A stretch of DNA of 33,049 nt from Solirubrobacterales bacterium. Lineage in GTDB: Bacteria; Actinomycetota; Thermoleophilia; Solirubrobacterales; Solirubrobacteraceae. The stretch covers positions 1 to 33,049 of the forward strand of contig JAFAYV010000094.1 in assembly GCA_019240115.1 (NCBI GenBank), given 5' to 3'. Of this stretch, positions 9,573 through 17,554 are shown one piece after another; position 1 is the first letter of the stretch; each line of letters opens with the position of its first letter. Under the pieces are notes generated by a model, which had not been told where the DNA came from, searched no databases, and saw nothing but the letters and a program-made list of their open reading frames with translations. The translations under genes and the position numbers were made by a program.

Positions 9573-9578
9573 ACGGTA
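9573..9578 (-). promoter_or_regulatory. Candidate -10 box of cydA, leaderless
   Basis: TACCGT on the minus strand ends 6 bases before the GTG at 9566. Confidence 0.4.
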
Positions 9579-9609
9579 GCGCGACCGGTTCGCGGGCTCG
9601 CGGCCCTGT

Positions 9610-9615
9610 CAGAAT
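9610..9615 (+). promoter_or_regulatory. Candidate -10 box of the SDR gene, leaderless
   Basis: CAGAAT, an imperfect TANNNT, ends 7 bases before ATG 9623. It sits 31 bp from the divergent cydA box, so the two promoters would share a 56-bp control region. Confidence 0.3.
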
Positions 9616-9622
9616 CGCCGGC

Positions 9623-10411
9623 ATGGACCTCGGTGTGAGCGGCCGCGCGTGCGTGGTCACGGGCGGCTCGGGCGACGTCGGGCTCGCGGCGGCGCGGCGC
9701 CTGGCGGACGAGGGTGCCGGAGTGCTGCTCGTCGGGCGCTCGGAGGACAAGCTCGCCGAGGCGGCGGACCGGTGCGGCGGCGACGCGGGCTGGCTGGCGC
9801 TCGACGTCACCGCGCGAGACGCCGGCGAGCGGGCGGCGCGGACCTGCCAGGAGCGGTTCGGGCGCCTCGACGCGCTCGTCAACGGCGCGGGCGCGATGCG
9901 GGTGACCGCGATCGACGAGCTCACCGACGCCGACTGGCAGGCGCAGTGGGATCTGCACGTGATGGCCCCGATGCGAATGATGCGCGCCGCCGTGCCGCTG
10001 ATGGTGCAGGCCGGGTGGGGGAGGGTGGTCAACGTCAGCTCCTCCGCGGGCAAACGGCCGGGGCAGCGCAACGTCGCCTATTCGGTGACCAAGGCGGCGG
10101 TGCTCTCGCTCTCGCGCGCGTACGCCGACCGCTACGCGCGCGACGGGGTGCTGGTCAACGCGGTGACGCCGGGCCCGATCGGCGGCGAGCTGTGGCTCCA
10201 GGCCGGCGGGCTCGTCGACCAGACCGCGCGGGCGCAGGGCGGCACGCGGGAGGGGGTGCTCGAGGCGGCGCGGGCCGGCCTGCCGATCCGCCGTCTCGCG
10301 CAGCCCCAGGAGATCGCCGACGTGATCGTGTTCCTGTGCTCGGAGGTGGCCTCCAACGTCGCCGGCGCCGCCTGGTCGGTCGACGGCGGCGCCGTCCCGG
10401 TCATCATCTGA
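9623..10411 (+). CDS. Short-chain dehydrogenase/reductase, ketoreductase-like
   Basis: A 262-residue classical SDR. The cofactor motif TGGSGDVG (TGxxxGxG form) is at about residues 13-20, followed by LVGRSEDKL, where the Arg suggests NADP(H). NGAGA stands for the NNAGA structural motif, the catalytic Ser is in NVSSSAG, and YSVTK supplies Tyr and Lys. The C terminus ends with the usual GAAWSVDGG. The substrate is not evident. It lies 3 bp from two hot-dog-fold dehydratase genes, which suggests a 3-ketoacyl reductase acting on acyl thioesters, by inference. The start ATG 9623 follows a CAGAAT box; the in-frame GTG upstream overlaps cydA. Confidence 0.9.
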   Translation: MDLGVSGRACVVTGGSGDVGLAAARRLADEGAGVLLVGRSEDKLAEAADRCGGDAGWLALDVTARDAGERAARTCQERFGRLDALVNGAGAMRVTAIDELTDADWQAQWDLHVMAPMRMMRAAVPLMVQAGWGRVVNVSSSAGKRPGQRNVAYSVTKAAVLSLSRAYADRYARDGVLVNAVTPGPIGGELWLQAGGLVDQTARAQGGTREGVLEAARAGLPIRRLAQPQEIADVIVFLCSEVASNVAGAAWSVDGGAVPVII

Positions 10412-10414
10412 ACG

Positions 10415-10864
10415 ATGCCCGCCAACGTCGCCGCGATCGGCCGCAGCTATCCGCCCGACGTCTACGCGGTCGGACGCGAGAAGGTGATCGAGTACGCACG
10501 CGCCGTCGGCGAGACCGATCCGGTGCACCTCGACGCCGCCGGCGCCCGCGCGGCCGGCTACGCCGACGTCGTGGCGCCGCCGATGTTCGCGGTCGTGTTC
10601 GCCGGGCGGGCGATCACCCCGGCGCTGTTCGATCCCGAGGTCGGGATCGACTTCGCCCACCTCGTGCACGGCCGCCAGGAGTTCCGCTGGGGGCCGCTCG
10701 TGATCGCCGGCGACGAGATCACGACCATGACGACGATCGCCGACGTGTCGCAGCGCGCCGGGCTCGGCTGGTTCGTGTTCACGACGGAGTCGGTCAACGA
10801 GCGCGGCGAGACGGTCGCCGTCGGCACGTGGACGAACCTCGTGCGCGAGGCGGAGGCGGCGTGA
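10415..10864 (+). CDS. HadA/HadC-type (FAS1-like) dehydratase N-domain protein
   Basis: A 149-residue hot-dog-fold protein of the MaoC-dehydratase N-terminal type, like the non-catalytic subunits HadA/HadC of mycobacterial (3R)-hydroxyacyl-ACP dehydratase. Visible family marks: GRSYPPDVYAVGREKVIEYARAVGETDP, then APPMFAVVF, LVHGRQEFRW and the beta-rich end TTESVNERGETVAVGTWTNLVRE. It lacks the catalytic Asp-His pair carried by its neighbour. Its stop overlaps the next start (GTGA), so the two are likely made in step and form a heteromer. Confidence 0.88.
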   Translation: MPANVAAIGRSYPPDVYAVGREKVIEYARAVGETDPVHLDAAGARAAGYADVVAPPMFAVVFAGRAITPALFDPEVGIDFAHLVHGRQEFRWGPLVIAGDEITTMTTIADVSQRAGLGWFVFTTESVNERGETVAVGTWTNLVREAEAA

Positions 10865-11244
10865 AGCCCGGCGACGAGCTCGAGCTGACGGTCACCCCCG
10901 ACCGGTACCTCACCGTCCGCTACGCCGGCGCCTCGGGCGACTTCAACCCGATCCACATCGACGAGGAGTTCGCCCGCGAGGTCGGCCTGCCGGGACGGAT
11001 CCTCCACGGGCTGTGGACGATGGCCCAGGTGGCGCGGGCGCATACCGACGCCGCCGGCGGACCGGGGTCGCTGCGGCGGCTGTCGGTCCAGTTCCGCGGG
11101 ATGGGCCGGCTCGAGCGCGAGATCACCGTCCGCGGCACGGTGCGCGAGGTCGACGGCGACACCGCGATCGTCGCCTCCGAGGCCGTGCAGGACGGCAAGC
11201 GGATCATCCGCAACGCCGAGGCCGAGCTCCGTCTCGAGCCGTAA
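10861..11244 (+). CDS. MaoC-family hydratase, HadB-like catalytic subunit
   Basis: A 127-residue MaoC/R-hydratase hot-dog protein. The hydratase motif reads YAGASGDFNPIHID (around residues 21-34), with the catalytic Asp and His five residues apart. LPGRILHGLWTMAQV follows, the central helix of the family. Length and pairing with the gene upstream match HadA-HadB, which dehydrate (3R)-hydroxyacyl thioesters. With the SDR at 9623 this gives a reductase plus dehydratase pair for fatty-acyl elongation or degradation. GTG 10861 is chosen because it forms the 4-bp overlap with the preceding stop and begins KPGDELELTVTP. Confidence 0.9.
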   Translation: MKPGDELELTVTPDRYLTVRYAGASGDFNPIHIDEEFAREVGLPGRILHGLWTMAQVARAHTDAAGGPGSLRRLSVQFRGMGRLEREITVRGTVREVDGDTAIVASEAVQDGKRIIRNAEAELRLEP

Positions 11245-11254
11245 TCGCCCGACC

Positions 11255-11260
11255 TACAAT
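11255..11260 (+). promoter_or_regulatory. Candidate -10 box of hrcA, leaderless
   Basis: TACAAT, the best -10 match of the set, ends 7 bases before ATG 11268. No CIRCE-like inverted repeat is visible around it. Confidence 0.5.
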
Positions 11261-11267
11261 CGAGAGC

Positions 11268-12284
11268 ATGATGCTGACCGATCGTCAGGAGCTCGTGCTG
11301 CGCCGGCTCGTCGAGGGCTATCTCGACGAGGGCGTGCCCGTGGGCTCCAAGGCGCTCAGCTCGACCTTCGAGTGGGGGCCCTCGACGATCCGCCACGAGC
11401 TCGCCAACCTCGAGGAGATGGGCCTGCTCGCGCATCCGCACACCTCCGCCGGACGCATCCCGACCGAGGCCGGCTACCGCTACTTCGTCGACCACCTACT
11501 CCCGACGCCACCCGCCGGTCCGGGGCTGGTGCTGTCGCTCGTGCGCCGCGAGCTCGACGCGGCGATGCGCGCCACGACCGAGACCCTCTCCCAGGTGACC
11601 AACCTGCTGGCGATCGTCTCCGCACCCCCGATCGAGACCTCGACGATCCGCCACATCGAGGTGCTCGCGCTCCAGCCCCAGGTGCTCATGGTCGTCGTCA
11701 TCACCTCGACCGGTGGGGTCAGCAAGCGGCTGTTCACCTTCCCGCAGCCGGTCGATACCGGTCTGACCGACTGGGCGGCAAGCTACCTGAACGAACGCCT
11801 CGTCGGCCTCGGGCTCGGCGCCCGCATGCTCCACGGCCGCCTCAGCGATCCCGGGCTCGGCCACGCCGAGCTCGCGTTCCTCGAGGCGCTCGCGCCGGTG
11901 TTCACCGATCTCGAGGAGTCCGCGCAGGCGACGCTGTACGTCGACGGCACGGCGCGTCTGCTGACCGCCGAGCGGGTCGCCGACCTCTCCGAGCTGAACC
12001 TGCTGATGGAGACGCTCGAGCGCCGCGTCGCGCTGCTCGGCGCGCTGCGCTCGGCGCTGCAGGTGCCGAGCCCCGTCGCCGTGCGGATCGGCGCCGAGAA
12101 CGAGCTGCCGGCGCTGCGCTCGCTCGCCCTGGTGGCCGCCGGCTACGGGCTGCCGCAGCGTCCGTTGGGCGCGGTATCGGTCATCGGCCCGCTGCGGATG
12201 AACTACGCGCAGGCGATCCGCGCCGTCCGCGAGGCCGCGGCCCAGCTGTCCACCTTCGTCGCCGACGTCTACGACGAGCGTTAG
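11268..12284 (+). CDS. hrcA: Heat-inducible transcription repressor HrcA
   Basis: A 338-residue repressor that binds CIRCE operators of groE/dnaK operons and is tuned by GroEL. The N-terminal winged helix is explicit: [68 protein letters not shown] (residues 35-75), the most conserved HrcA segment. The rest is the inserted dimerisation and effector domain, ending with [16 protein letters not shown], as in the family. The start is ATG 11268 (an ATG-ATG pair) right after TACAAT, with no Shine-Dalgarno. Only dnaJ follows; no CIRCE sequence is seen here, so its targets probably lie elsewhere. Confidence 0.96.
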   Translation: MMLTDRQELVLRRLVEGYLDEGVPVGSKALSSTFEWGPSTIRHELANLEEMGLLAHPHTSAGRIPTEAGYRYFVDHLLPTPPAGPGLVLSLVRRELDAAMRATTETLSQVTNLLAIVSAPPIETSTIRHIEVLALQPQVLMVVVITSTGGVSKRLFTFPQPVDTGLTDWAASYLNERLVGLGLGARMLHGRLSDPGLGHAELAFLEALAPVFTDLEESAQATLYVDGTARLLTAERVADLSELNLLMETLERRVALLGALRSALQVPSPVAVRIGAENELPALRSLALVAAGYGLPQRPLGAVSVIGPLRMNYAQAIRAVREAAAQLSTFVADVYDER

Positions 12285-12288
12285 TGCC

Positions 12289-12440
12289 CGCTCCCGCAAG
12301 TACGCTCGCATTCGAGGCACGCCTGGCGGCGCCAGGCGGCGTCCTCGGACCTCGATGTGGCAGAGCCACACCTTCGGTCCTGCGTCCTTGCCTGGCATCC
12401 ACCAGTCGCACCTCTCGGTGCGACCGTACTCACGGGAGCG
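12289..12440 (+). promoter_or_regulatory. Structured RNA leader of dnaJ that masks its ribosome site
   Basis: Within the 163-bp hrcA-dnaJ gap, 12289-12304 pairs with 12425-12440: 8 bp (12289-12296 with 12433-12440), a symmetric CA/CA internal loop, then 6 bp (12299-12304 with 12425-12430). The 3' arm contains the dnaJ Shine-Dalgarno GGGAG (12434-12438). Three hairpins are nested inside: 12313-12347 (5+2+7 bp with small bulges), 12347-12380 (outer 5 bp, inner 6 bp with a 3-base loop) and 12405-12424 (8 perfect bp with a 4-base loop). It matches no riboswitch class I can recall. A TACGCT at 12301-12306 could be an internal -10 box whose transcript would lack the 5' arm. Confidence 0.65.
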
Positions 12441-12447
12441 AACACCG

Positions 12448-13596
12448 ATGAGCGCCTCGCAGATGCCCCGCGACTACTACGAGGTGCTCGGCGTCTCGCG
12501 CAACGCCGGCGACGCCGAGATCAAGAAGGCGTTCCGGCGCCTCGCCCGCGAGCTCCATCCCGACGTCAACAGCCACGATCCCGAGGCCGAGGCGAAGTTC
12601 AAGGAGGCCGCCGAGGCCTACGAGGTGCTCTCCGACGCCGAGCGGCGCGCCACCTACGACCGCTACGGCCACGACGGGCTACGCACCGGCGGCTACGCGC
12701 CGAACTTCGACGGCTTCGGGTCGGTGTCGGACATCTTCGACGCGTTCTTCGGCGGCAGCGGCGGCTTCTCCAGCTTCTTCGGGGGCGGCGGCGCGAGCGG
12801 CCCGGCCCAGGGCGGCGATGTCGCCGTCGGCACCCAGATCTCGCTCGAGCAGGCCGCGAGCGGAGCCGCCGTCGAGGTCTCCTACGACCGCGTGGCGCTC
12901 TGCGAGCACTGCCACGGCAACGGCGCCGAGCCCGGCACGCCGATCGAGGCCTGCCCGACCTGCCAGGGCGCCGGACAGCTGCGGACGGTGGCGCGGACCC
13001 CGTTCGGCCAGGTCGTCCAGGCCACGGTCTGCGATCGCTGCCACGGCGACGGCAAGGTCGCGCGCAACCCCTGCCGTGAGTGCGCCGGCCGCGGTCGCCG
13101 CGCCCATCGCGCCGACCTGTCGGTCGACATCCCGGCCGGGATCGACGACGGCCAGCGGATCCGGATCAGCGGGCGCGGTCACGCCGGCGAGCACGGCGGC
13201 CCGGCGGGCGACCTGTACGTCCAGGTGCGGGTGCGCGAGGACAAGCGCTTCGTGCGCAACCAGGAGGACCTGGTGACGGTCGTCGACGTCTCCGCCGCGC
13301 TCGCCGCGCTTGGCACGATGGTCAGCGTCCCGACGCTCGACGGCGACACCGAGCTCGAGATCCCGGCCGGCACCCAGCCCAACGAGACATTGACCCTCCG
13401 TGGCAAGGGCATGCCCGGCCTGCGCAGCCGGCGGCGCGGAGATCTGAAGGTCGTCGTCAACGTCGTCGTGCCGCGCCATCTGCGCCGCGAGCAGCGCGAG
13501 CTGCTCGGCCAGCTCGCCGACAGCCTCACCGACCACAACCTCGACACCGACGAGGGCATGCTCTCAAAGCTCAAGCGCGCCTTCGGCGGCGGTTGA
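12448..13596 (+). CDS. dnaJ: Chaperone DnaJ (type I Hsp40)
   Basis: A 382-residue co-chaperone that delivers substrates to DnaK and stimulates its ATPase. Domains in order: J domain ([33 protein letters not shown], with the HPD motif near residue 38), a Gly/Phe-rich linker ([14 protein letters not shown]), and four zinc-binding repeats [24 protein letters not shown] and CRECAGRG at about 152-215. The two beta-barrel substrate domains and a C-terminal dimerisation tail follow. ATG 12448 has GGGAG nine bases upstream; in-frame codons further up run through the structured leader and are not used. The gene ends inside the prmA start (TTGA overlap). No dnaK or grpE is nearby. Confidence 0.97.
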   Translation: MSASQMPRDYYEVLGVSRNAGDAEIKKAFRRLARELHPDVNSHDPEAEAKFKEAAEAYEVLSDAERRATYDRYGHDGLRTGGYAPNFDGFGSVSDIFDAFFGGSGGFSSFFGGGGASGPAQGGDVAVGTQISLEQAASGAAVEVSYDRVALCEHCHGNGAEPGTPIEACPTCQGAGQLRTVARTPFGQVVQATVCDRCHGDGKVARNPCRECAGRGRRAHRADLSVDIPAGIDDGQRIRISGRGHAGEHGGPAGDLYVQVRVREDKRFVRNQEDLVTVVDVSAALAALGTMVSVPTLDGDTELEIPAGTQPNETLTLRGKGMPGLRSRRRGDLKVVVNVVVPRHLRREQRELLGQLADSLTDHNLDTDEGMLSKLKRAFGGG

Positions 13597-14402
13597 TCCG
13601 GCTCGCGGTCCGCGTCCGCCGCGCGGAGGCGGAGCTCGTCCTCGCCGAGCTGCTCGAGCTCGCGCCGGCCGGACTCGAGGAGGTCGAGGTCGACGCCGAG
13701 ACCGTCGAGTACGCCGTGTACGGGGCGCCCGGCGAGCTGCCGCAGCTCCCCGACCTGCGCGCCGCCGCCGGGTCCGCGCTCGTCGAGGTCGCGACGCGGG
13801 AGGTCGGCGAGGACTGGGCGCGGCGCTGGCGCGAGTTTCACCGCCCGCTGCAGATCGCCGAGCGGCTCACCGTGCGCCCGCCGTGGGAGCCGGCGCGCGA
13901 CACCGCGCTCGACGTCGTGATCGATCCCGGGCAGGCGTTCGGCACCGGCGCGCATCCGACGACGCGCCTGTGCCTAGAGCTGATGCTCGACCTCGGCGCG
14001 GGCGCCGGACGCTCGCTCGTCGATGTCGGCTGCGGGTCCGGCGTGCTGGCGATCGTCGCCGCCGGACTCGGCTTCGCGCCCGTCGTGGCGCTCGACTACG
14101 AGGCCGCCGCGGTACGGGCGACCGCCGAGAATGCGCGGCTCAACGGCGCCTCGGTGGCCGTGCGACGGTGGGATCTGCGCGCCGATCCGGCCCCCGAGGC
14201 CGACGTCGCGGTGGCCAACGTGCTCGCGGGGCCGCTCGTCGCGTGGGCGGCGACGCCCGGGCCGCTCGCCCCGACGCTCATCCTCTCGGGGATCCTGTCC
14301 GCCGAGGCCGATCGCGTGACGAGCGCCTTCGCGCGCCGCGGCTACGCGGAGACCGAGCGCCGCGAGCTCGCCGAGTGGAGCGCGCTCGCGCTCGTGCGCT
14401 GA
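13593..14402 (+). CDS. prmA: Ribosomal protein L11 methyltransferase
   Basis: A 269-residue SAM-dependent methyltransferase that trimethylates L11. The PrmA-specific motif [22 protein letters not shown] is at about 110-131, the SAM-binding motif [12 protein letters not shown] at about 144-155, and VANVLAGPL stands for the NxxxxP-type catalytic loop. The start is TTG 13593, which overlaps the dnaJ stop by four bases and gives a product beginning [14 protein letters not shown], where the family's N-terminal domain begins. The dnaJ-prmA-methylthiotransferase order is common in Gram-positive bacteria. Confidence 0.94.
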   Translation: MIRLAVRVRRAEAELVLAELLELAPAGLEEVEVDAETVEYAVYGAPGELPQLPDLRAAAGSALVEVATREVGEDWARRWREFHRPLQIAERLTVRPPWEPARDTALDVVIDPGQAFGTGAHPTTRLCLELMLDLGAGAGRSLVDVGCGSGVLAIVAAGLGFAPVVALDYEAAAVRATAENARLNGASVAVRRWDLRADPAPEADVAVANVLAGPLVAWAATPGPLAPTLILSGILSAEADRVTSAFARRGYAETERRELAEWSALALVR

Positions 14403-14439
14403 GCTCGTGGCGAGACCCGGGGCCGGCGGGGCCACGCGC

Positions 14440-14445
14440 TAGCTT
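14440..14445 (+). promoter_or_regulatory. Candidate -10 box of the mtaB-like gene, leaderless
   Basis: TAGCTT ends 8 bases before GTG 14454, in the 51-bp gap after prmA. Confidence 0.4.
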
Positions 14446-14453
14446 CTGGGCGC

Positions 14454-15749
14454 GTGGCGTCGTTCGCGGTCAAGTTCCTCGGCTGCAAGGTCTCACAGGC
14501 CGATGCCAACCTCGCCCGCCGCGCCCTGCTCGACGCCGGCCACGTCGAGGTCGACGAGGCGCATGCCGACCTGCACGTCATCAACACGTGCGCCATCACC
14601 TCCGAGGCGGAGGCGAAGTCCCGCCAGTCGGCGCGGCGCTCGCTGAGGACGGCAGCGGAGGTGTACGTCGCCGGCTGCGCGGTCAACCTGCGCCCCGAGC
14701 GGTTCGCCGAGATCTCCGAGCGCCTGACCACGTTCGTCGGGACCGCCGACGACGTCGCCGCCCGCATGGGCGGGGCTCCGCCGGCCTGCGTCGATCTCGA
14801 GCACGACGTGCGGGCGCGCGAGCGCCCGGCGGCGGCGCGCACCCGCGGCTTCGTCAAGGTCCAGGACGGATGCGACTGCCACTGCGCGTACTGCATCATC
14901 CCCACCGTGCGGGGTCCTGCGCGCTCGCGCCCGGCGTCGGCGATCCTGCGCGAGGTGGCGGCGCGGGTTTCCGACGGCCAGCCCGAGGTGGTCATGACCG
15001 GCATCAGCGTCGGCGACTACCGCGACCCCGAGTCGGGCGAGGAGCTCGGCGAGCTGATGGTGCGCGTCGCGCGCGTGCCGGGGGTGGAGAGGGTGCGCCT
15101 GTCAAGCGTCGAGGTCATCCACGTCCGCGACTCGCTCCTGCGCGCGCTCGCGCAGGAGCCGAAGGTCTGCCCCCACCTGCACGTCCCGCTGCAGTCCGGC
15201 GACGACGCGGTGCTGCGCGACATGGGCCGCCACTACGACTCCGCGCAGTACCTCGAGCACGTCGCGCGCCTGCGGCGCGCCGCGCCGCGCGTCAACCTCA
15301 CCACCGACGTCATCGTCGGCTTCCCGACCGAGGACGAGGGGGCGTTCCAGCGCACCCTCGCCGCCGTCGACGCGGCGGGCATCAGCCGCGTGCACGTGTT
15401 CTGCTACTCGCCCCGGCCCGGCACCGTCGCGGAGGGGCTCGGCGACTGCGTCGCGCCGGCGGTCAAGAGGCAGCGCTCGCAGGCGCTGCGCGCACGCTCG
15501 GAGGTCCGTTCGCGCCTGCACCGCTGCGCGAAGCTCGGCACGACCCAGCGCGTGCTGATCGACAAGGTCGCCGCGCGCCAGTGCTCGGGCTACACCGACG
15601 ACTACACGCGCTGCTACCTGCCCGCCGAGAGCTGGCCCGATCCTCCGAGGCGCGGGACGACGGTCGACGTCCGCTGCGCCGAGCTGCTCGCCGACGGCCT
15701 GCGGGGCGAGCCGACGCCGGCCGGGGCTATCCTCAGCCGCGAGGGATGA
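14454..15749 (+). CDS. mtaB: tRNA methylthiotransferase, MtaB-like radical SAM enzyme
   Basis: A 431-residue radical SAM methylthiotransferase. The N-terminal UPF0004 domain supplies three cysteines for the auxiliary Fe-S cluster: LGCKVSQADA (near residue 11), INTCAITSEAE (near 46) and VAGCAVN (near 80). The radical SAM CxxxCxxC is in DGCDCHCAYCIIP (about 141-149). HLHVPLQSGDD, TTDVIVGFPTE and FCYSPRPGT are standard downstream motifs, and a TRAM-like end follows. The MtaB subgroup (2-methylthio-N6-threonylcarbamoyladenosine in tRNA) is favoured over MiaB by 'GCKVxQ' and by the genomic position after dnaJ-prmA. Its stop overlaps yqeY by ATGA. Confidence 0.88.
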   Translation: MASFAVKFLGCKVSQADANLARRALLDAGHVEVDEAHADLHVINTCAITSEAEAKSRQSARRSLRTAAEVYVAGCAVNLRPERFAEISERLTTFVGTADDVAARMGGAPPACVDLEHDVRARERPAAARTRGFVKVQDGCDCHCAYCIIPTVRGPARSRPASAILREVAARVSDGQPEVVMTGISVGDYRDPESGEELGELMVRVARVPGVERVRLSSVEVIHVRDSLLRALAQEPKVCPHLHVPLQSGDDAVLRDMGRHYDSAQYLEHVARLRRAAPRVNLTTDVIVGFPTEDEGAFQRTLAAVDAAGISRVHVFCYSPRPGTVAEGLGDCVAPAVKRQRSQALRARSEVRSRLHRCAKLGTTQRVLIDKVAARQCSGYTDDYTRCYLPAESWPDPPRRGTTVDVRCAELLADGLRGEPTPAGAILSREG

Positions 15750-16177
15750 CAGTCGCAGAACACGTCAGAGCCGACGTCACGACCGCCCTGAAGGCGGGGG
15801 ACCGGGACCGGGCGTCCGCGCTGCGCCTCGTGCTCTCCGAGCTGCAGAAGGCGAGCAAGGAGGGCTCCGACGACGAGCTGACCGTCCTGCGCCGCGAGCG
15901 CAAGCGATGCCTCGACGCCGCCGAGCAGTTCCGTTCCGGCGGGCGTCCCGAGCTCGCCGAGCGCGAGGAGGCCGAGGCCGAGCTCATCTCGGGCTATCTG
16001 CCCGCCGAGCTCGACGATGCGCAGCTCGGCGAGCTCGTGCAGCGGGCGATCGCCGAGACCGGGGCCACCGGCCCGCGCGACCTCGGCCACGTGATGAAGG
16101 CGGTGATGGCCGCCTCGGGTGGCCGCGCCGACGGCAAGCGCGCCTCCGCGCGCGCCCGGGAGGCGCTGAGCTCGTAG
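15746..16177 (+). CDS. YqeY/GatB-tail domain protein
   Basis: A 143-residue helical protein of the YqeY (GatB/Yqey) family, related to the C-terminal domain of the tRNA amidotransferase subunit GatB. Typical features are the opening [28 protein letters not shown], the central [19 protein letters not shown] and the end [19 protein letters not shown] role in tRNA amidation is suggested by homology only. Its ATG overlaps the mtaB stop (ATGA), and its stop shares one base with the phoH start, so this is a tightly coupled operon. Confidence 0.92.
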   Translation: MTVAEHVRADVTTALKAGDRDRASALRLVLSELQKASKEGSDDELTVLRRERKRCLDAAEQFRSGGRPELAEREEAEAELISGYLPAELDDAQLGELVQRAIAETGATGPRDLGHVMKAVMAASGGRADGKRASARAREALSS

Positions 16178-17151
16178 TGCCCAAGCGCACGCTCGAGCTC
16201 GACAACGGGGTCGCCGCCGAGCTGGCCGGCAGCCAGGACTCGGTGCTGCGAGCGCTGGAGAGCCATCTCGACTGCGACGTGTTCCTGCGCGGCAACGTGC
16301 TGACGCTCGAGGGCGACGCGGCCGCGGTCGACGCGGGGGCGGTGGTCGTGCGCGAGCTGGCCGACCTCATCGGGCAGGGCCACGAGATCGCCCCCGGCAC
16401 CGTGGAGGCGGTGACGCGGGCGCTCGACGAGCACGCTTCGCCCTCGGAGATCCTCGACGACGTCGTGTGGCGCCATCGCGCGACGAAGGTGGCGCCGAAG
16501 ACCGTCAACCAGAAGCGCTACGTCGACTCGATCCGGCGCAACACGATCACGTTCGGCATCGGCCCCGCCGGCACCGGCAAGACGTTCCTCGCGGTTGCGC
16601 TCGCCGCCGCGGCGCTCAGCCGCCGCGAGATCAACCGGATCATCCTCACCCGCCCGGCGGTCGAGGCCGGCGAGCGGCTCGGCTTCCTGCCCGGGGACCT
16701 GATGGCCAAGGTCGACCCCTACCTGCGGCCCCTGTTCGACGCGCTGCACGACATGCTCGACCCCGAGCGGGTCTCCCAGCACCTCGAGCGCGGCGTCATC
16801 GAGGTCGCGCCGCTCGCGTTCATGCGCGGCCGGACGCTGAACGACAGCTTCATCATCCTCGACGAGGCTCAGAACACGAGCCCCGAGCAGATGAAGATGT
16901 TCCTCACCCGCCTGGGGTTCAACTCCAAGATGGTCGTCACCGGCGACATCACCCAGATCGACCTTCCGCGCGAGCAGGGGTCGGGCCTCGTCGCGGTGTC
17001 GGAGATCCTCGATGCGGTCGAGGACATCCGCTTCGTGCGCTTCGGCGAGGAGGACGTCGTGCGCCACAAGCTCGTGCGGCGCATCGTCGCCGCCTACGAC
17101 GAGCACACGACGCGCCAGGCGCCCGAGCTGCGACCGCGGAAGCGCGCGTAG
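16177..17151 (+). CDS. phoH: PhoH-like ATPase
   Basis: A 324-residue PhoH-family NTPase. An N-terminal KH-like segment (residues 1-75) is followed by the helicase-like core: [31 protein letters not shown] with Walker A GPAGTGKT near residue 133, [19 protein letters not shown], and Walker [35 protein letters not shown] is the sensor motif. The phoH-ybeY-era neighbourhood is conserved in bacteria and points to RNA or ribosome metabolism. The start is GTG 16177, which shares one base with the yqeY stop; GGGAGG lies about a dozen bases upstream. Confidence 0.95.
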   Translation: MPKRTLELDNGVAAELAGSQDSVLRALESHLDCDVFLRGNVLTLEGDAAAVDAGAVVVRELADLIGQGHEIAPGTVEAVTRALDEHASPSEILDDVVWRHRATKVAPKTVNQKRYVDSIRRNTITFGIGPAGTGKTFLAVALAAAALSRREINRIILTRPAVEAGERLGFLPGDLMAKVDPYLRPLFDALHDMLDPERVSQHLERGVIEVAPLAFMRGRTLNDSFIILDEAQNTSPEQMKMFLTRLGFNSKMVVTGDITQIDLPREQGSGLVAVSEILDAVEDIRFVRFGEEDVVRHKLVRRIVAAYDEHTTRQAPELRPRKRA

Positions 17152-17158
17152 GACCAGC

Positions 17159-17554
17159 GTGCTCGACGTCGAGGTCATCGGCATCGAGACCCCGAGCGAG
17201 GGCGCTCCGACCGCGGTCGAGCTCGAGGAGCTCGTCGCGCTCGCGCTGTCCTCGGCGGGGATCGACGAGGGTCACGTCGCCGTCGAGCTCGTCGACGAGG
17301 AGCGCAGCCAGGCGCTGAACCGCGAGTACCGCCAGGTCGACTCGCCGACCGATGTGCTGTCGTTCGGCGTCGACGAGGCCGGCGACGCCGCCGGCCCCCG
17401 CGAGCTCGGCGACATCGTCATCTGCCCCGAGCACACCGAGGACCTGCGCGAGGCGGTCGTCCACGGCGCGCTGCATCTCTCGGGCATGGATCACGAGACC
17501 GACGACGGCGAGATGCTGGCCCTGCAGGCGGAGCTCATGCGGTGGGTCAACTAG
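17159..17554 (+). CDS. ybeY: Endoribonuclease YbeY
   Basis: A 131-residue metal-dependent RNase involved in 16S rRNA 3'-end maturation and ribosome quality control. The zinc site [15 protein letters not shown] is at about 102-116, giving the H-x3-H-x5-H signature. [16 protein letters not shown] and [10 protein letters not shown] are the other family blocks. GTG 17159 follows AGGA by five bases. The gene is slightly shorter than E. coli YbeY, normal for actinobacteria. It overlaps era by 13 bp. Confidence 0.95.
   Translation: MLDVEVIGIETPSEGAPTAVELEELVALALSSAGIDEGHVAVELVDEERSQALNREYRQVDSPTDVLSFGVDEAGDAAGPRELGDIVICPEHTEDLREAVVHGALHLSGMDHETDDGEMLALQAELMRWVN

Noticed and set aside
8173-10071. 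Minus-strand frame continuous with cydB and extending over the cydA and SDR region
   Set aside because: Only the part from 8172 down is CydB; upstream it is out of frame with CydA and low-complexity.
11221-12447. CIRCE operator for HrcA near hrcA or dnaJ
   Set aside because: No TTAGCACTC-N9-GAGTGCTAA or GC-rich variant is visible in either gap.
12285-12447. Known riboswitch, SRP RNA or 6S RNA in the dnaJ leader
   Set aside because: I looked for cobalamin, TPP and M-box conserved blocks, the SRP tetraloop and asymmetric loop, and 6S-like architecture; none fits.
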